Source: WHTK01 sp965197795 (lineage in GTDB: Bacteria > Chloroflexota > Dehalococcoidia > DSTF01 > WHTK01). Taken from it: DNA of 64,000 nucleotides. The notes below the pieces were generated by a model. It was not told the origin of the DNA. It was given only the letters and a program-made list of their open reading frames with translations, and ran no database searches. Below, piece after piece: positions 31,936 to 40,421 of the stretch. The stretch's first letter is position 1, and each line of letters begins with the position of its first letter. The stretch lies in the NCBI GenBank assembly GCA_965197795.1, contig OZ240228.1, positions 124,001-188,000 on the forward strand, read 5' to 3'. A program made the translations under genes and the position numbers.

Positions 31936-34220
31936 GGGTTGCCCTTCGTAGGGTCGGGTTCAAGCACGGTCAGCTCCAGTAGCTCCGCGAGGTCCATTGC
32001 ACGGGCGCGCTTGGTCTCATCGGGCTCCACGGCAGCGATGCCATCATCGAACATCTGGACGCAGAAGGGACAGTTGGTGCCGACGATCTGCGCGCCGGTG
32101 CTCTGCGCCTCTTGCGAACGCAGCTGGTTGATCCGCTGCCCCTGCGACTCGTCGATGAACATGTGGCCGCCGCCGGCTCCGCAGCAGAAGCTCTGGGGGC
32201 CGTTACGCGGCATCTCGACAAAGCTGACGTTGGGCAGCGCCTCGATCAGCTTACGGGGCGCCTCGTATTCGCCGTTGTGTCGCCCGAGGTAGCAGGAGTC
32301 GTGGTAGGTGACCTTCTGGGCCAGCTCCGTTTTAGGCGTCAGCCGTCCGGCCTCGACCAGGTCTGCCAGAAGCTGAGTATGGTGATACACCTCGAACTCG
32401 CCGCCGAAGTAGGGGTACTCGTTGCGTAGCGTGTTGAAGCAGTGCGGGCAGTTGGTGATCACCTTCTGCACGCCCTTGGCCTTCAGCACCTCCAACGTGC
32501 CCCGAATCTGCATCTGCGCCAGGTATTCGTTGCCGATGCGGCGCGCCGGATCGCCGGTGCACGTCTCCGCCTCGCCGAGGCAGCCGAAGCTGACGTCGGC
32601 CTCGGTGAGCAGTCGCGCGACGGCGCGCGTGATCGGCAGGTTGCGCTCGACCAGCGCGCCGGAGCAGCCGACCCAGTAGAGGTACTCCTGCGCACCGCTG
32701 AACTCGGGGACTTCGAGGCCTTGCATCCAGGTCGTGCGCGTCAGCGTGGTGCCGCGCCAAGGATGGCCGCGCTGCTCGATCTGGTTGAGGACTGCCTGCG
32801 CCGTGGGCGGCATGTCGGCTTCAGTCAGCACGCGGTAACGCCGCATGTCCTGCAGCGTGCCGATGTGCTCGATCATGATCGGGCACTGCGTCTCGCAGGC
32901 GCCGCAGGTGACGCAGTCCCAGATCGTGTTCACGGAGATCACGTCGCCGGCCAGCAGCCTCTCGCCCTCGAGCGGGCCGTCGTGGCCGCCGGCGCGCGCC
33001 TCGAGCTTGGACGGACCGATCGCATCGAGGTAGACCTTGATGTCGTTGAGCAGCGCCATCGGGCTGAGCTCCTTGCCGGAGATGTGGGCCGGGCAGTTAA
33101 CCTCGCAGCGGCCGCAGCGCACGCAGACGTCGGCGTCCATGAGCTGCTTCCAGGTGAGGTCCGCGACGTAGCCGGAGCCAAACGATTCGGCGTGCTCGAA
33201 GTCCTCGATCGGGGCCAGGGCGGAGCCGGCGATGACGCCGCGCGGCGAGCTCAGGTTGCGCATGAAGATGTTGGCGGAGCCGAGGATGATGTGCGAGATC
33301 TTGCCGTAGCCGACCCAGGCGGTCCAGAGCAGCGCCATCGGCAGGTGCAGCCACCAGGCGACGGCGTGGGCGTCCAGCAGAACGCCGCGGCTGGCCTCGG
33401 TGGCCTGAAATAGCTCCGCCAGCGCGTAACCGGCAGGCGACCACGGCGCCCAGTCAGGGTTAGCGACCACGGACGACTGGTTGTGCGCGATGCTGAGGTT
33501 GTCCAGGAACGCCGCGCCGTGCGCCTCGATGGTCGCGCTGGTCAGCTCCGTCGTCGCGATGCGCAGGCCCTCGACGACGAAGCCGGACAGGACGATCGCG
33601 AGCATGAGCCAGAGCAGCATAGAGTCGTCCCAGAGGCTGCCGAGGCGCAGCCGGTCCGGCTTCAGCACGTAGCGCCGCAGCAGCGCCATCGAGAGGCCGA
33701 TGAAGGCGACGATGCCGAAGACGTCCAGGACGGACGAATAGGCGAGGTAGATACGCCCTTCGAGGAAGTAAACGACGTCAGCGTGGAGGGCGATGATTAG
33801 TGTGCCGATGAAGAGCACGACCCAGCCCCAGAAGATGAACAGATGCATGACCGCTGCGTAGAGGTCGTTGCTGAGCCGGCCCTGACCGATGCCGTAGAGC
33901 AGAAAGACCCTGGCTCGCTCGGCGATGCGGTCCCAGCGTTTCTCGCCGCCGCGGCCGAGGCGCCAGAGACGCGAGCGGCGCAGCGGCCCCGTCGCGAGGA
34001 CGGCGAAAACCGCGAAGGTTGCGAGGTAGAGGAGCCAGCGCAGCCAGCGCCCGACGTTGAACAGCACCTCGCGCGTCGCGCTGCCGGCGTCTTCAACGGC
34101 CAGCGTCAGGGCCAGCACCATGGAGGTGACGGTGCCGGCGGCGAGCGCCGCCCAGGCGAGGCCGGTGAGCGCCCTGCGGGCGGCCGGTGTCAGGCGCGTC
34201 TGAGACGGAAGACTACTCAT
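31932..34220 (-). CDS. EtfD/FadF-like membrane iron-sulfur protein (Etf:quinone oxidoreductase candidate)
   Basis: A 762-residue fusion of a membrane cytochrome-like part and a heterodisulfide-reductase-like part. Residues 1-330 contain about six membrane segments similar to the NarI/DsrM type. Two [4Fe-4S] motifs follow: CVRCGRCEVNCP near 365 and CVTCGACETQCP near 435. The C-terminal half has two CCG domains: GCLGEAETCTGD, NCPHC and SCYLGRHNG, CCGAGGGHMF and NCPFC. This matches EtfD (Rv0338c) and FadF-type proteins, which accept electrons from EtfAB and reduce menaquinone. The 4-bp overlap with etfB supports that role. The function is inferred from family and operon. Confidence 0.87.
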   Translation of the reverse strand: MSSLPSQTRLTPAARRALTGLAWAALAAGTVTSMVLALTLAVEDAGSATREVLFNVGRWLRWLLYLATFAVFAVLATGPLRRSRLWRLGRGGEKRWDRIAERARVFLLYGIGQGRLSNDLYAAVMHLFIFWGWVVLFIGTLIIALHADVVYFLEGRIYLAYSSVLDVFGIVAFIGLSMALLRRYVLKPDRLRLGSLWDDSMLLWLMLAIVLSGFVVEGLRIATTELTSATIEAHGAAFLDNLSIAHNQSSVVANPDWAPWSPAGYALAELFQATEASRGVLLDAHAVAWWLHLPMALLWTAWVGYGKISHIILGSANIFMRNLSSPRGVIAGSALAPIEDFEHAESFGSGYVADLTWKQLMDADVCVRCGRCEVNCPAHISGKELSPMALLNDIKVYLDAIGPSKLEARAGGHDGPLEGERLLAGDVISVNTIWDCVTCGACETQCPIMIEHIGTLQDMRRYRVLTEADMPPTAQAVLNQIEQRGHPWRGTTLTRTTWMQGLEVPEFSGAQEYLYWVGCSGALVERNLPITRAVARLLTEADVSFGCLGEAETCTGDPARRIGNEYLAQMQIRGTLEVLKAKGVQKVITNCPHCFNTLRNEYPYFGGEFEVYHHTQLLADLVEAGRLTPKTELAQKVTYHDSCYLGRHNGEYEAPRKLIEALPNVSFVEMPRNGPQSFCCGAGGGHMFIDESQGQRINQLRSQEAQSTGAQIVGTNCPFCVQMFDDGIAAVEPDETKRARAMDLAELLELTVLEPDPTKGNP

Positions 34221-34367
34221 CTAGCCTCGAGCAGGTCTGACTAAACGGAGAGATGATCTGGCGTGTCCCTGGCCCATGTTCGCTACCTTGACCTCGATGT
34301 CGCATTCGATCAACTGGCCGCGCGTATCAGGGTAAGCGATGGCGCCGGCCGAATGGCCGCGGACGCT

Positions 34368-34421
34368 CTAAATGAGACCTTGACTCAACTAGCCAGCATC
34401 TCTAATCTAATTGAGACTTAG
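34368..34421. promoter_or_regulatory. Direct repeat CTAA(A/T)TGAGAC flanking the metal-transporter promoter
   Basis: CTAAATGAGACCTT (34368-34381) and CTAATTGAGACTTA (34407-34420) are 39 bp apart. The first ends in the -35 box and the second overlaps the -10 box and start region. The second also forms an inverted repeat, CTAA-N7-TTAG. Spacing near four helical turns and overlap with both promoter elements fit binding of a dimeric metalloregulator (Zur, MntR or DtxR type). Which one is not known; the sequence does not match a consensus I can name. Confidence 0.45.
34380..34408 (+). promoter_or_regulatory. Sigma-70-type promoter of the metal ABC transporter operon
   Basis: TTGACT (34380-34385), 17-bp spacer, TAATCT (34403-34408), 37 bp before the GTG start of the binding-protein gene. 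This is the best matching promoter in the window. Confidence 0.7.
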
Positions 34422-34445
34422 TACCAATAAGACAGGAGGGAAGAC

Positions 34446-35408
34446 GTGCCCAGCTTCAGATCAATCCGGGTATGGGCGCTTGCGCTCGTGATTCCATTGA
34501 TCGTCGTCGCGGCCGCTTGCGGCGGCGATGACGACGGCTCAGCCGACGGCAAGCTAAGCGTCGTCGCCACGACGTTGCCGATCGAGGCGCTGGCGCGAGA
34601 GGTCGGTGGCGACCTCATCGACTTGCATGGCGTGGTACCGGCCGGCGCCGACGCGCACGAGTTCGAGCCCAAGGCGAGCGACCTCGTGGCGATCGAGGAC
34701 GCCGATCTCATCCTGCGTCACGGCATCGAGCTGGACGACTGGTTGGATGACACGCTCTCGGCGGCTCGCGACGCCGCGGTCGTGGTGGTCACCGCTGGAG
34801 TTTCGTTGCAGCGTGGCGAAACGCAGGATAACGGCGACGGTGAAGCACGCCGGGGCGCCGGCGAAGTCGATGACGGCGACGCGGACCCACACGTCTGGCT
34901 CGACCCCGATAACGCCCAGATCATGGTTCGTAATATCACCGCGGCGCTGATAGCGGCTGATTCGGAGAACCGTGAGGCATTCGAGGCCAACTCGGCGGCT
35001 TACCGGACGACGCTTGATGATGCCCGGCAACAAGCGCAGGCGATCATCGACGAGATTCCGGCGGCGGATCGCAAGCTGGTGACCAATCACGACGCTTTCG
35101 GTTACTTCGCGCGCGCCTTCGGGCTCGAGATCGTCGGCGCGGTTATTCCCAGCGTCAGCACGGAGGCCGAGCCCTCGGCGGCGGAGACGGCGCGCCTGCT
35201 GGAAACGATAGAGGCGGAGGGAGTGCGCGCCATTTTCGCCGAAACCAGCGTCAATCCGGACCTCGCCCGGGCCTTGGCGTCGGACGCAGGCATCACCATC
35301 GTCGATGACCTCTACGGCGACTCGCTCGGTGAGCCCGGCAGCGGTGCGGAGACGCTACACGGCATGCTGCTGTTCAACGCAAGTAAAATCGCGGAGGCTT
35401 TGAAGTAA
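34446..35408 (+). CDS. Zinc/manganese ABC transporter substrate-binding lipoprotein (ZnuA/MntC-like)
   Basis: A 320-residue cluster A-I solute-binding lipoprotein. The lipobox is VVAAACGGDDD (Cys near residue 25). Metal ligands fit the family: the first His in GADAHEFEPKASD, the second in DADPHVWLDPDN, the third in VTNHDAFGYF, and an acidic residue near IVDDLYGDSL. The loop between the first and second His holds an acidic insertion without His clusters (GDGEARRGAGEVDDGDAD), where zinc-specific ZnuA proteins often have His-rich loops, so Mn or Zn remain equally possible. GTG 34446 has AGGAGG 8 nt upstream. It is the first gene of the operon. Confidence 0.9.
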   Translation: MPSFRSIRVWALALVIPLIVVAAACGGDDDGSADGKLSVVATTLPIEALAREVGGDLIDLHGVVPAGADAHEFEPKASDLVAIEDADLILRHGIELDDWLDDTLSAARDAAVVVVTAGVSLQRGETQDNGDGEARRGAGEVDDGDADPHVWLDPDNAQIMVRNITAALIAADSENREAFEANSAAYRTTLDDARQQAQAIIDEIPAADRKLVTNHDAFGYFARAFGLEIVGAVIPSVSTEAEPSAAETARLLETIEAEGVRAIFAETSVNPDLARALASDAGITIVDDLYGDSLGEPGSGAETLHGMLLFNASKIAEALK

Positions 35409-36259
35409 TGAACTCAATCGATCTGGTAGGTGCGGGAACGTCCGAGCATCGGGTCGAAGACTCGCTGATCGTTTCTGACCTGTCGGTGGCCTATGGACGC
35501 CGCGTTGTGCTGCGCAACGTGGCTGCCGAGATCAGCCGCGGCCAGGCCGTCGGCGTCGTCGGACCCAACGGCGGCGGCAAGAGCACGCTGCTCAAGGCGA
35601 TCGCCGGCATCATTCCGAAGCTCGGCGGCGAGGTCAGCCTGTTCGGCAAGCCGCTCTCCGGTCAGCGCTCGAAGGTTGCGTTCATGCCGCAGCGCGAGAT
35701 CGTCGACTGGGAGTTCCCGGTGACGGCGGCTGACGTGGTCATGATGGGCCGCTACCCGCGTACCAGCCTGCTGCACCGCGCCGGGCGGCGTGACCGTGAA
35801 ATCGTCGAGGAGATGCTCGACCGCGTCGGCATGCTGGAGTATCGCGACCGCCAGATCGGCGCGCTGTCCGGCGGCCAGCAGCAGCGCGTCTTCGTGGCGC
35901 GGGCGCTGGCGCAGGAAGCGGACGTCCTGCTGCTGGACGAGCCGTTGACCGGCATCGACGCCAGCACGCAAGAAATCGTCATGGGCATCATCGAGGAGCA
36001 GCGTCAGCAGGGGAAGATCGTCCTGCTGGCGACGCACGACCTCTTCGCTGCTTCCTGCGCCTGCGACTGCCTCTGCTGCGTCGGCGAGCGCGCCGTCAGC
36101 TTCGGCCCGACGGAGCAGATGTACACGGAAGAGACGCTGACCGAGGTTTTCGGCGGGCCGGTGATCATCCTGGGGCAGCCAGGCGAACCGCAGCCGCCTC
36201 ACGGCTACATGCCGGGCCACGCCGTGCACCACGACCACATGCACGAAGTCCACGGCTAG
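35408..36259 (+). CDS. Metal ABC transporter ATP-binding protein
   Basis: A 283-residue ABC ATPase. Walker A GPNGGGKST, signature LSGGQQQRVFVARAL, Walker B VLLLDEPLTGID and the H-loop LLATHD are all present; FMPQREIVDWEFPVTAADVV is typical of the ZnuC/MntB group. The last 20 residues hold seven His (HGYMPGHAVHHDHMHEVHG), a metal-binding tail not needed for ATPase function. Its ATG overlaps the TAA of the binding-protein gene by 1 bp, and the permease follows 4 bp after its stop. Confidence 0.92.
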   Translation: MNSIDLVGAGTSEHRVEDSLIVSDLSVAYGRRVVLRNVAAEISRGQAVGVVGPNGGGKSTLLKAIAGIIPKLGGEVSLFGKPLSGQRSKVAFMPQREIVDWEFPVTAADVVMMGRYPRTSLLHRAGRRDREIVEEMLDRVGMLEYRDRQIGALSGGQQQRVFVARALAQEADVLLLDEPLTGIDASTQEIVMGIIEEQRQQGKIVLLATHDLFAASCACDCLCCVGERAVSFGPTEQMYTEETLTEVFGGPVIILGQPGEPQPPHGYMPGHAVHHDHMHEVHG

Positions 36260-36263
36260 GCGA

Positions 36264-37187
36264 ATGGACGCGGCGATCGACTGGCTGACGGAACCGCTGC
36301 GCTATGAGTTCATGCAGCGCGCCATGGTCGAAGTTGTGCTGATGGGCGCCGTGACGGGCGCGGTGGGCGCCTACGTTGTGTTGCGTGGCCTCTCGTTCAT
36401 CGGCGACGCGCTATCCCACGCCATCTTCCCCGGCATCGTCATCGCCTATCTGCTGGGGCACAGCGTCTTCATCGGCGCGATGGCGTTCGGCGTCCTGACC
36501 TCGACGGCGATCACGGTGGTCGCCACGAACCGGCGCCTCAAGGAGGACTCCGCGATCGGCGTGCTGTTCGCCGGTACCTTCGCGCTGGGCATCGTGCTGA
36601 TCAGTTCGTCCGACAACTTCACGCGCGACCTGGCGTCATTCCTGTTTGGCAACGTGCTCGGCGCTACGATGACCGACATCTGGGTCTCGGCGGGAGCGGG
36701 CCTCGTCGTCACCCTCTTCCTGCTGCTGTTCCATCGCGAGCTGCTGATCGTCTCCTTCGACCGCGTCGCGGGAGAGTCGATGGGCATCAAGGTCTTCTGG
36801 ATCGACCTGCTGTTGCTGCTGATGATCTCGCTGACCATCGTGATCTCGCTGCGGGCGGTGGGGAACATCCTCGTGGTGGCGATGCTGGTCACGCCGGCCG
36901 CGACGGCGCGCCTGCTGACGGACCGTCTGCCGGTGATGATCGGCCTGAGCTCCGCGATCGGTGTGCTGTCGGGCGTCGGAGGACTCTTGGTCTCGTTCCA
37001 CACCGACGTCGCCGCCGGGGGCACGATCGTCCTGGTCGCGACCGGCATCTTCGCCACGGTCTGGCTGTTCGCGCCGGAGAACGGGCTGATAACGGGCCGT
37101 CTGATCCGGCGCCGCATCCGGGACGAGTTGGGCGAAGAGACTACCGTCCTGTTCGAATCGCCGCAGATCCTGCCACCCTCGCACTAG
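36264..37187 (+). CDS. Metal ABC transporter permease (ZnuB/MntC family)
   Basis: A 307-residue inner-membrane permease of the ABC-3 family with eight or nine membrane segments. Typical segments are GAVGAYVVLRGLSFIGDALS, HAIFPGIVIAYLLG, and RAVGNILVVAMLVTPAATAR followed by LLTDRLPVM. It completes the binding protein, ATPase, permease operon for zinc or manganese import. A short cytosolic tail of about 30 residues after the last segment (GLITGRLIRRRIRDELGEE) is the only extra. No regulator gene is adjacent. Confidence 0.92.
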   Translation: MDAAIDWLTEPLRYEFMQRAMVEVVLMGAVTGAVGAYVVLRGLSFIGDALSHAIFPGIVIAYLLGHSVFIGAMAFGVLTSTAITVVATNRRLKEDSAIGVLFAGTFALGIVLISSSDNFTRDLASFLFGNVLGATMTDIWVSAGAGLVVTLFLLLFHRELLIVSFDRVAGESMGIKVFWIDLLLLLMISLTIVISLRAVGNILVVAMLVTPAATARLLTDRLPVMIGLSSAIGVLSGVGGLLVSFHTDVAAGGTIVLVATGIFATVWLFAPENGLITGRLIRRRIRDELGEETTVLFESPQILPPSH

Positions 37188-37315
37188 TTGCTGCGCATCG
37201 ACGTCGTGGCTGTACCCGTGCGATTACGTTTCGCCCTAATACGAAGGCGACCGGCGCCGGCACCAGTACGGGCTCTAGGCGACGCCGTGGAGCAAGGTCG
37301 ACGAGTACGCGACAG

Positions 37316-37714
37316 CTAGGCTTTGAGCCAACCCAGCGCGTCTTGGCGCCGGCCGAAGTAGGCGGTGGGGTAGGCGCCGGGGCTTTCGACGGACTCCGAC
37401 CCGATGGCGGGCATGCCGGCAGGCATCAGAAACGCGAATTTCTTCACGCCGGCCGCGTTGTAGCGCGGGATGATGTTCGCGTCGCGCCAGTCACCGTCCA
37501 TCTTCGACATGTCCATCCGGAATGCGATCGAATCAACCAGCACGCCTCGGCGTCGCGTCGATTCCACCAGCGAGGCGAAGCCCGCCAGCCACTGGTTGAA
37601 CGCATCCGAGCTCAGCTCCGCCGTCGTATCGAACCAGCGGATCTCGAGGATGCCCGCCTCCGGCCGGTCGATCACCTCGCCATATGCGTCCTCGTGCAAC
37701 ACCTGTGACGTCAT
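37316..37714 (-). CDS. STAS/SEC14-like domain protein (SpoIIAA-like)
   Basis: A 132-residue soluble protein: GILEIRWFDTTAELSSDAFN, then RRRGVLVDSIAFRMDMSKMD, then AGVKKFAFLMPAGMPAI and AYPTAYFGRRQDALGWLKA. The strand-helix order and the final FxxxxDALxWL fit the SpoIIAA-like/STAS-SEC14 group of uncharacterised proteins. It is separated by 16 bp from the HTH-SRPBCC gene on the same strand, and a good AGGAGGG lies about 8 nt before the ATG. It is convergent with the metal permease gene across 128 bp in which I see no feature. Confidence 0.65.
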   Translation of the reverse strand: MTSQVLHEDAYGEVIDRPEAGILEIRWFDTTAELSSDAFNQWLAGFASLVESTRRRGVLVDSIAFRMDMSKMDGDWRDANIIPRYNAAGVKKFAFLMPAGMPAIGSESVESPGAYPTAYFGRRQDALGWLKA

Positions 37715-37730
37715 CTTGCCCTCCTGATAA

Positions 37731-38559
37731 CTAGCCCTGGTCTACGCCAAGGCGTACGCGTTCCTCAACGAAGCGTTTGAGACGGACCGTAATCAGCTCG
37801 CGCCAAGCGCCGCTGTAGCTCTGGGCGACTTCCTCGTCGACCAGGCCGAAGCCCTGGAAGGCCAGGCTTACACGGGTGGCCTCGCCCTCTGGCGCCAATG
37901 TGAAGTCGGCGTTGCCGAAGACGACGCCGAGGTGGAACGAGCCGGTCAGTTGTAGCCAGCGGTCGGCATCGATACCGCTGACGTCGGCGATAACCTGGCC
38001 GCCGCCGGTCCAGCTCTCGACCAGCTGTCCGCCCAGGCGGGCATCGAGCGTCAGCGACGTCGTCTCCGGTCGCAGGAAGGGGTGGCCCCACCAGGCGCCG
38101 AAGTCCTGCGTGATCGCCCGAAAAACCGTGGACGGAGCGGCGTCGATCACGACGTCTATCGCGATGTCGACCGTCCGCGTCGGATCGCCGCGCTCAGCCA
38201 CGTCCTTGAGCCTCAGGAGCGACTGCGCCAGCTGTTCGTTGAGCGGTTCGCTCCATGTGCGCAGGGCGGCGATGAGCGGCGGCAGGTTGACGTAGTGCCA
38301 GCGCTGCCGCCCCAAGCTTGCGACTCGTGATCAGCTCCGCCTCGGCAAGCACGGCCAGGTGGCGCATGACGGCGATGCGCGACATCTCGAAGTCCGCCGC
38401 GATGTCGCCGGTGGTGCGAGGGCGCTGGCGCAGGCCGGTCAGAATTGCCCGTCGGGTCGGGTCGGAGAGCGCCTGGCCTGCCCGAAGCGCTTGTGGTGTG
38501 TGGGCTGCTAGGCGAAGTAGACGAGTACCGCTGCTGCTCCCACGGCCGCGGCGCCCCAA
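37731..38559 (-). pseudogene. ArsR-type HTH fused to SRPBCC (AHSA1) domain, frameshifted
   Basis: The N-terminal winged helix reads ALSDPTRRAILTGLRQRPRT, then TTGDIAADFEMSRIAVMRHL. After one extra G in CTT GGGG CGG (CCCC at 38310-38313) the frame resumes as GRQRWHYVNLPPLIAALRTW, and a full SRPBCC domain follows (AAPSTVFRAITQDFGAWWGH, then GEATRVSLAFQGFG). ArsR-SRPBCC fusions of about 260 residues are known. No ATG, GTG or TTG lies in frame between the stop of the J-domain gene (38508) and the HTH, so the 5' boundary given is only the limit of the open frame and the start may also be damaged. It is expected to be a DNA-binding regulator sensing a hydrophobic ligand. Confidence 0.72.
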
Positions 38560-39162
38560 CCGGCGACCTCAACCCAGGAGTGGCCGTGCGGCGGGTCGGC
38601 TTGTGCTAGCGCGTCCTCGCGGGTGGCGAAGGCTTCGACGGCCACGCTGACCTCGACCGGCTGGCAGCCCCGCGCCCGCACCTCGACGCGTTCTCTCAGC
38701 GGTGCGGCGAGTTGGTGGACGCTCTCGGCCAGCGAAATGCGGAAGTTGGCGACACCAGCGAACGAGGGCAGCCGCTGGACTGCGATTACCTCTGAGGTAT
38801 AGCGCAGGCGCAGCGCCTCGGCATCGACTGCAGGGGCCGCGGCCGTGACGTAGGCCACGAAGCCGTTCTCGTCGTTCAGCAGCACGAGTGTTGGCGCGAT
38901 GGTGACGGGTGTCCTGGTTGGCCTGTTTGCAGCGACCGGCTCGATCGGCGAGCCGATGTTGGCGCGCCAGCGTTCGGGGTCGCGCTCCAGCTCCGCCATG
39001 GCCCAGTTGAGCTCTGCCATGACGCGGGTCGCCGCGTCCTTGTCGTCGTCAGGGGCGGTGTCGGGATGATGCTCGCGCGCCAGCTCGCGGTAGCGCGACC
39101 GCGCGGCTTCGACACTGGCGTCGGGCGGTCAGGTCGAGCACAGAAAAAGGCGTCTTCTCCAC
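38508..39162 (-). pseudogene. J-domain protein with C-terminal membrane anchor, frameshifted
   Basis: GTG 39162 opens VEKTPFSVLDLT, and after one extra base at about 39129 the frame continues DASVEAARSRYRELAREHHP then DTAPDDDK, an evident J domain with HPD. The rest (ATG 39020 onward in the same frame) is a 170-residue part of mixed beta and helix with ARGCQPVEVSVAVEAFATRE, ending in a hydrophobic tail GWGAAAVGAAAVLVYFA that would anchor it. It would recruit an Hsp70 to the membrane. The start overlaps a terminator-like hairpin of the gene upstream. If the shift is real, only the J-less part from 39020 could be made. Confidence 0.72.
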
Positions 39163-39185
39163 GTCTTGAATATCGGGAGAAGACG
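39141..39185 (-). terminator. Intrinsic terminator of the LLM oxidoreductase gene
   Basis: Read on the minus strand, CGTCTTCTCC (39185-39176) pairs with GGAGAAGACG (39160-39151) across a 15-nt loop, followed by CCTTTTTCT. It stands 24 bp after the stop at 39209. The GTG start of the J-domain gene (39162) lies at its inner edge. Confidence 0.75.
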
Positions 39186-39208
39186 GCGCACTCCGAAGTA
39201 AGCCGGAT

Positions 39209-40288
39209 CTACCTGAACGCCGGGATGACCTCTTTGCCCCAAAGCTCGACCGCCTTGGGGGCGAGGGCGCCGATGAAGTTAGTGCAGAAGATGTCGTAGC
39301 CGATCAGCTCCTGACCCTGCTGCAGCTTCTTGATCACGGTCTCCGGGCTGCCGACCACCGCCAGTCCGTTGTCGATGTTGAACTGGTAGTCGGTCTGGGC
39401 TTTCTCCATCGTCGCGCCGCGGGCCGCGTCGTCGGGCCGCTCGGAGTCGCTGCCCATGCCGCGGATGTGGCTGCCCCAGCCGACGCGCGTCTGAGCCAGC
39501 TGTCCGCCGCCGATGCGCCGCGTCGTGGCGGCGCCGATGAACTGGCTGGCCTCCTCGTGCGCCTTCTCGTCCGTCTCGGCGACGTGGACCGTGCGCTGCA
39601 GGAAGACGCGCGGCATGGGGCCGTCATGGCCGCTCTCTCTCCAGGTCTCTCGGAAGATGTCGAACTTGCGCGCCACGGCTTCGTCCGTATCGAGGTTCTG
39701 CGCCACGTCGTAGTTGTTGCGGCCGGCCCAGCGCATCGCCTCGTCGGAGTGCACCGCGGCCCAGATCGGCGGGTGGGGACGCTGATACGGCTTGGGGTTG
39801 GGCAGCGCTTCCTCGTAGTTGAAGTACGTGCCGTGGTAGGTGACCTCGTCCTGGCTCCAGGCCATCTTGACGATCTCGATCGCCTCTTCGCTGATCGCCT
39901 GGCGCTGATAGTAGTCGACGCCCCAACGAATGAACTCATGCTCGTGTACGCCGATGCCGCTGCCGAACTCGACCCGCCCGCGCGAGAGCTGGTCCAGCAT
40001 GGCGACTTCCTGGGCCAGACGCATCGGCAGATGGAACGGCAGCTGCCACATCATGGCGCCGAAGCGCAGCGTGGAAGTGGCGCCCGCTATCGCCGTGAGG
40101 TAGACGCTGGGCGAGGTGATGTTGGCGCCGGGGCGGTTCTGATGCTCGATCGTGAAGTAGGAGTGCCAGCCCAGCGTCTCCAGCTGCGTGGCCAGATTGA
40201 TGTGCTTGCTGTAGATATCGGCCATCGTTTGGCCTTCCTGCGGGCTCTCTGGAACCGCGTCCCAAAAGGCAAAATCCAGCTTACTCAT
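39209..40288 (-). CDS. LLM-class (luciferase-like) flavin-dependent oxidoreductase
   Basis: A 359-residue TIM-barrel flavoprotein of the bacterial-luciferase superfamily, using FMN or F420. Typical stretches are ETLGWHSYFTIEHQNRPGA, PFHLPMRLAQEVAMLDQLSR, GRVEFGSGIGVHEHEF and LAVVGSPETVIKKLQQ. The substrate is not evident; relatives act as alkane, aldehyde or F420-dependent oxidoreductases. GTG and ATG upstream of 40288 are absent and MSKLDFAFWDAVPESPQEG is a normal beginning. TATAAT on the minus strand lies 43 bp upstream. A strong terminator follows. Confidence 0.9.
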   Translation of the reverse strand: MSKLDFAFWDAVPESPQEGQTMADIYSKHINLATQLETLGWHSYFTIEHQNRPGANITSPSVYLTAIAGATSTLRFGAMMWQLPFHLPMRLAQEVAMLDQLSRGRVEFGSGIGVHEHEFIRWGVDYYQRQAISEEAIEIVKMAWSQDEVTYHGTYFNYEEALPNPKPYQRPHPPIWAAVHSDEAMRWAGRNNYDVAQNLDTDEAVARKFDIFRETWRESGHDGPMPRVFLQRTVHVAETDEKAHEEASQFIGAATTRRIGGGQLAQTRVGWGSHIRGMGSDSERPDDAARGATMEKAQTDYQFNIDNGLAVVGSPETVIKKLQQGQELIGYDIFCTNFIGALAPKAVELWGKEVIPAFR

Positions 40289-40330
40289 GTCAGCCCCCCG
40301 TCGGTCATCTGCGTTCGTCGTGAGAATTAT

Positions 40331-40336
40331 AGGCCA
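40331..40336 (-). promoter_or_regulatory. Putative -10 element of the LLM oxidoreductase gene
   Basis: A consensus TATAAT reads on the minus strand (40336-40331), 42 bp before the ATG at 40288. No clear -35 hexamer was found at 16-18 bp. Confidence 0.45.
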
Positions 40337-40421
40337 GCCGGGGTGTGGATTTCGCCGGGTTCGGATCGCCGTGGCGAGCGGTAGGGTACGCTAGCGGTAT
40401 CACTTGATCTCGGAGCGCTGA

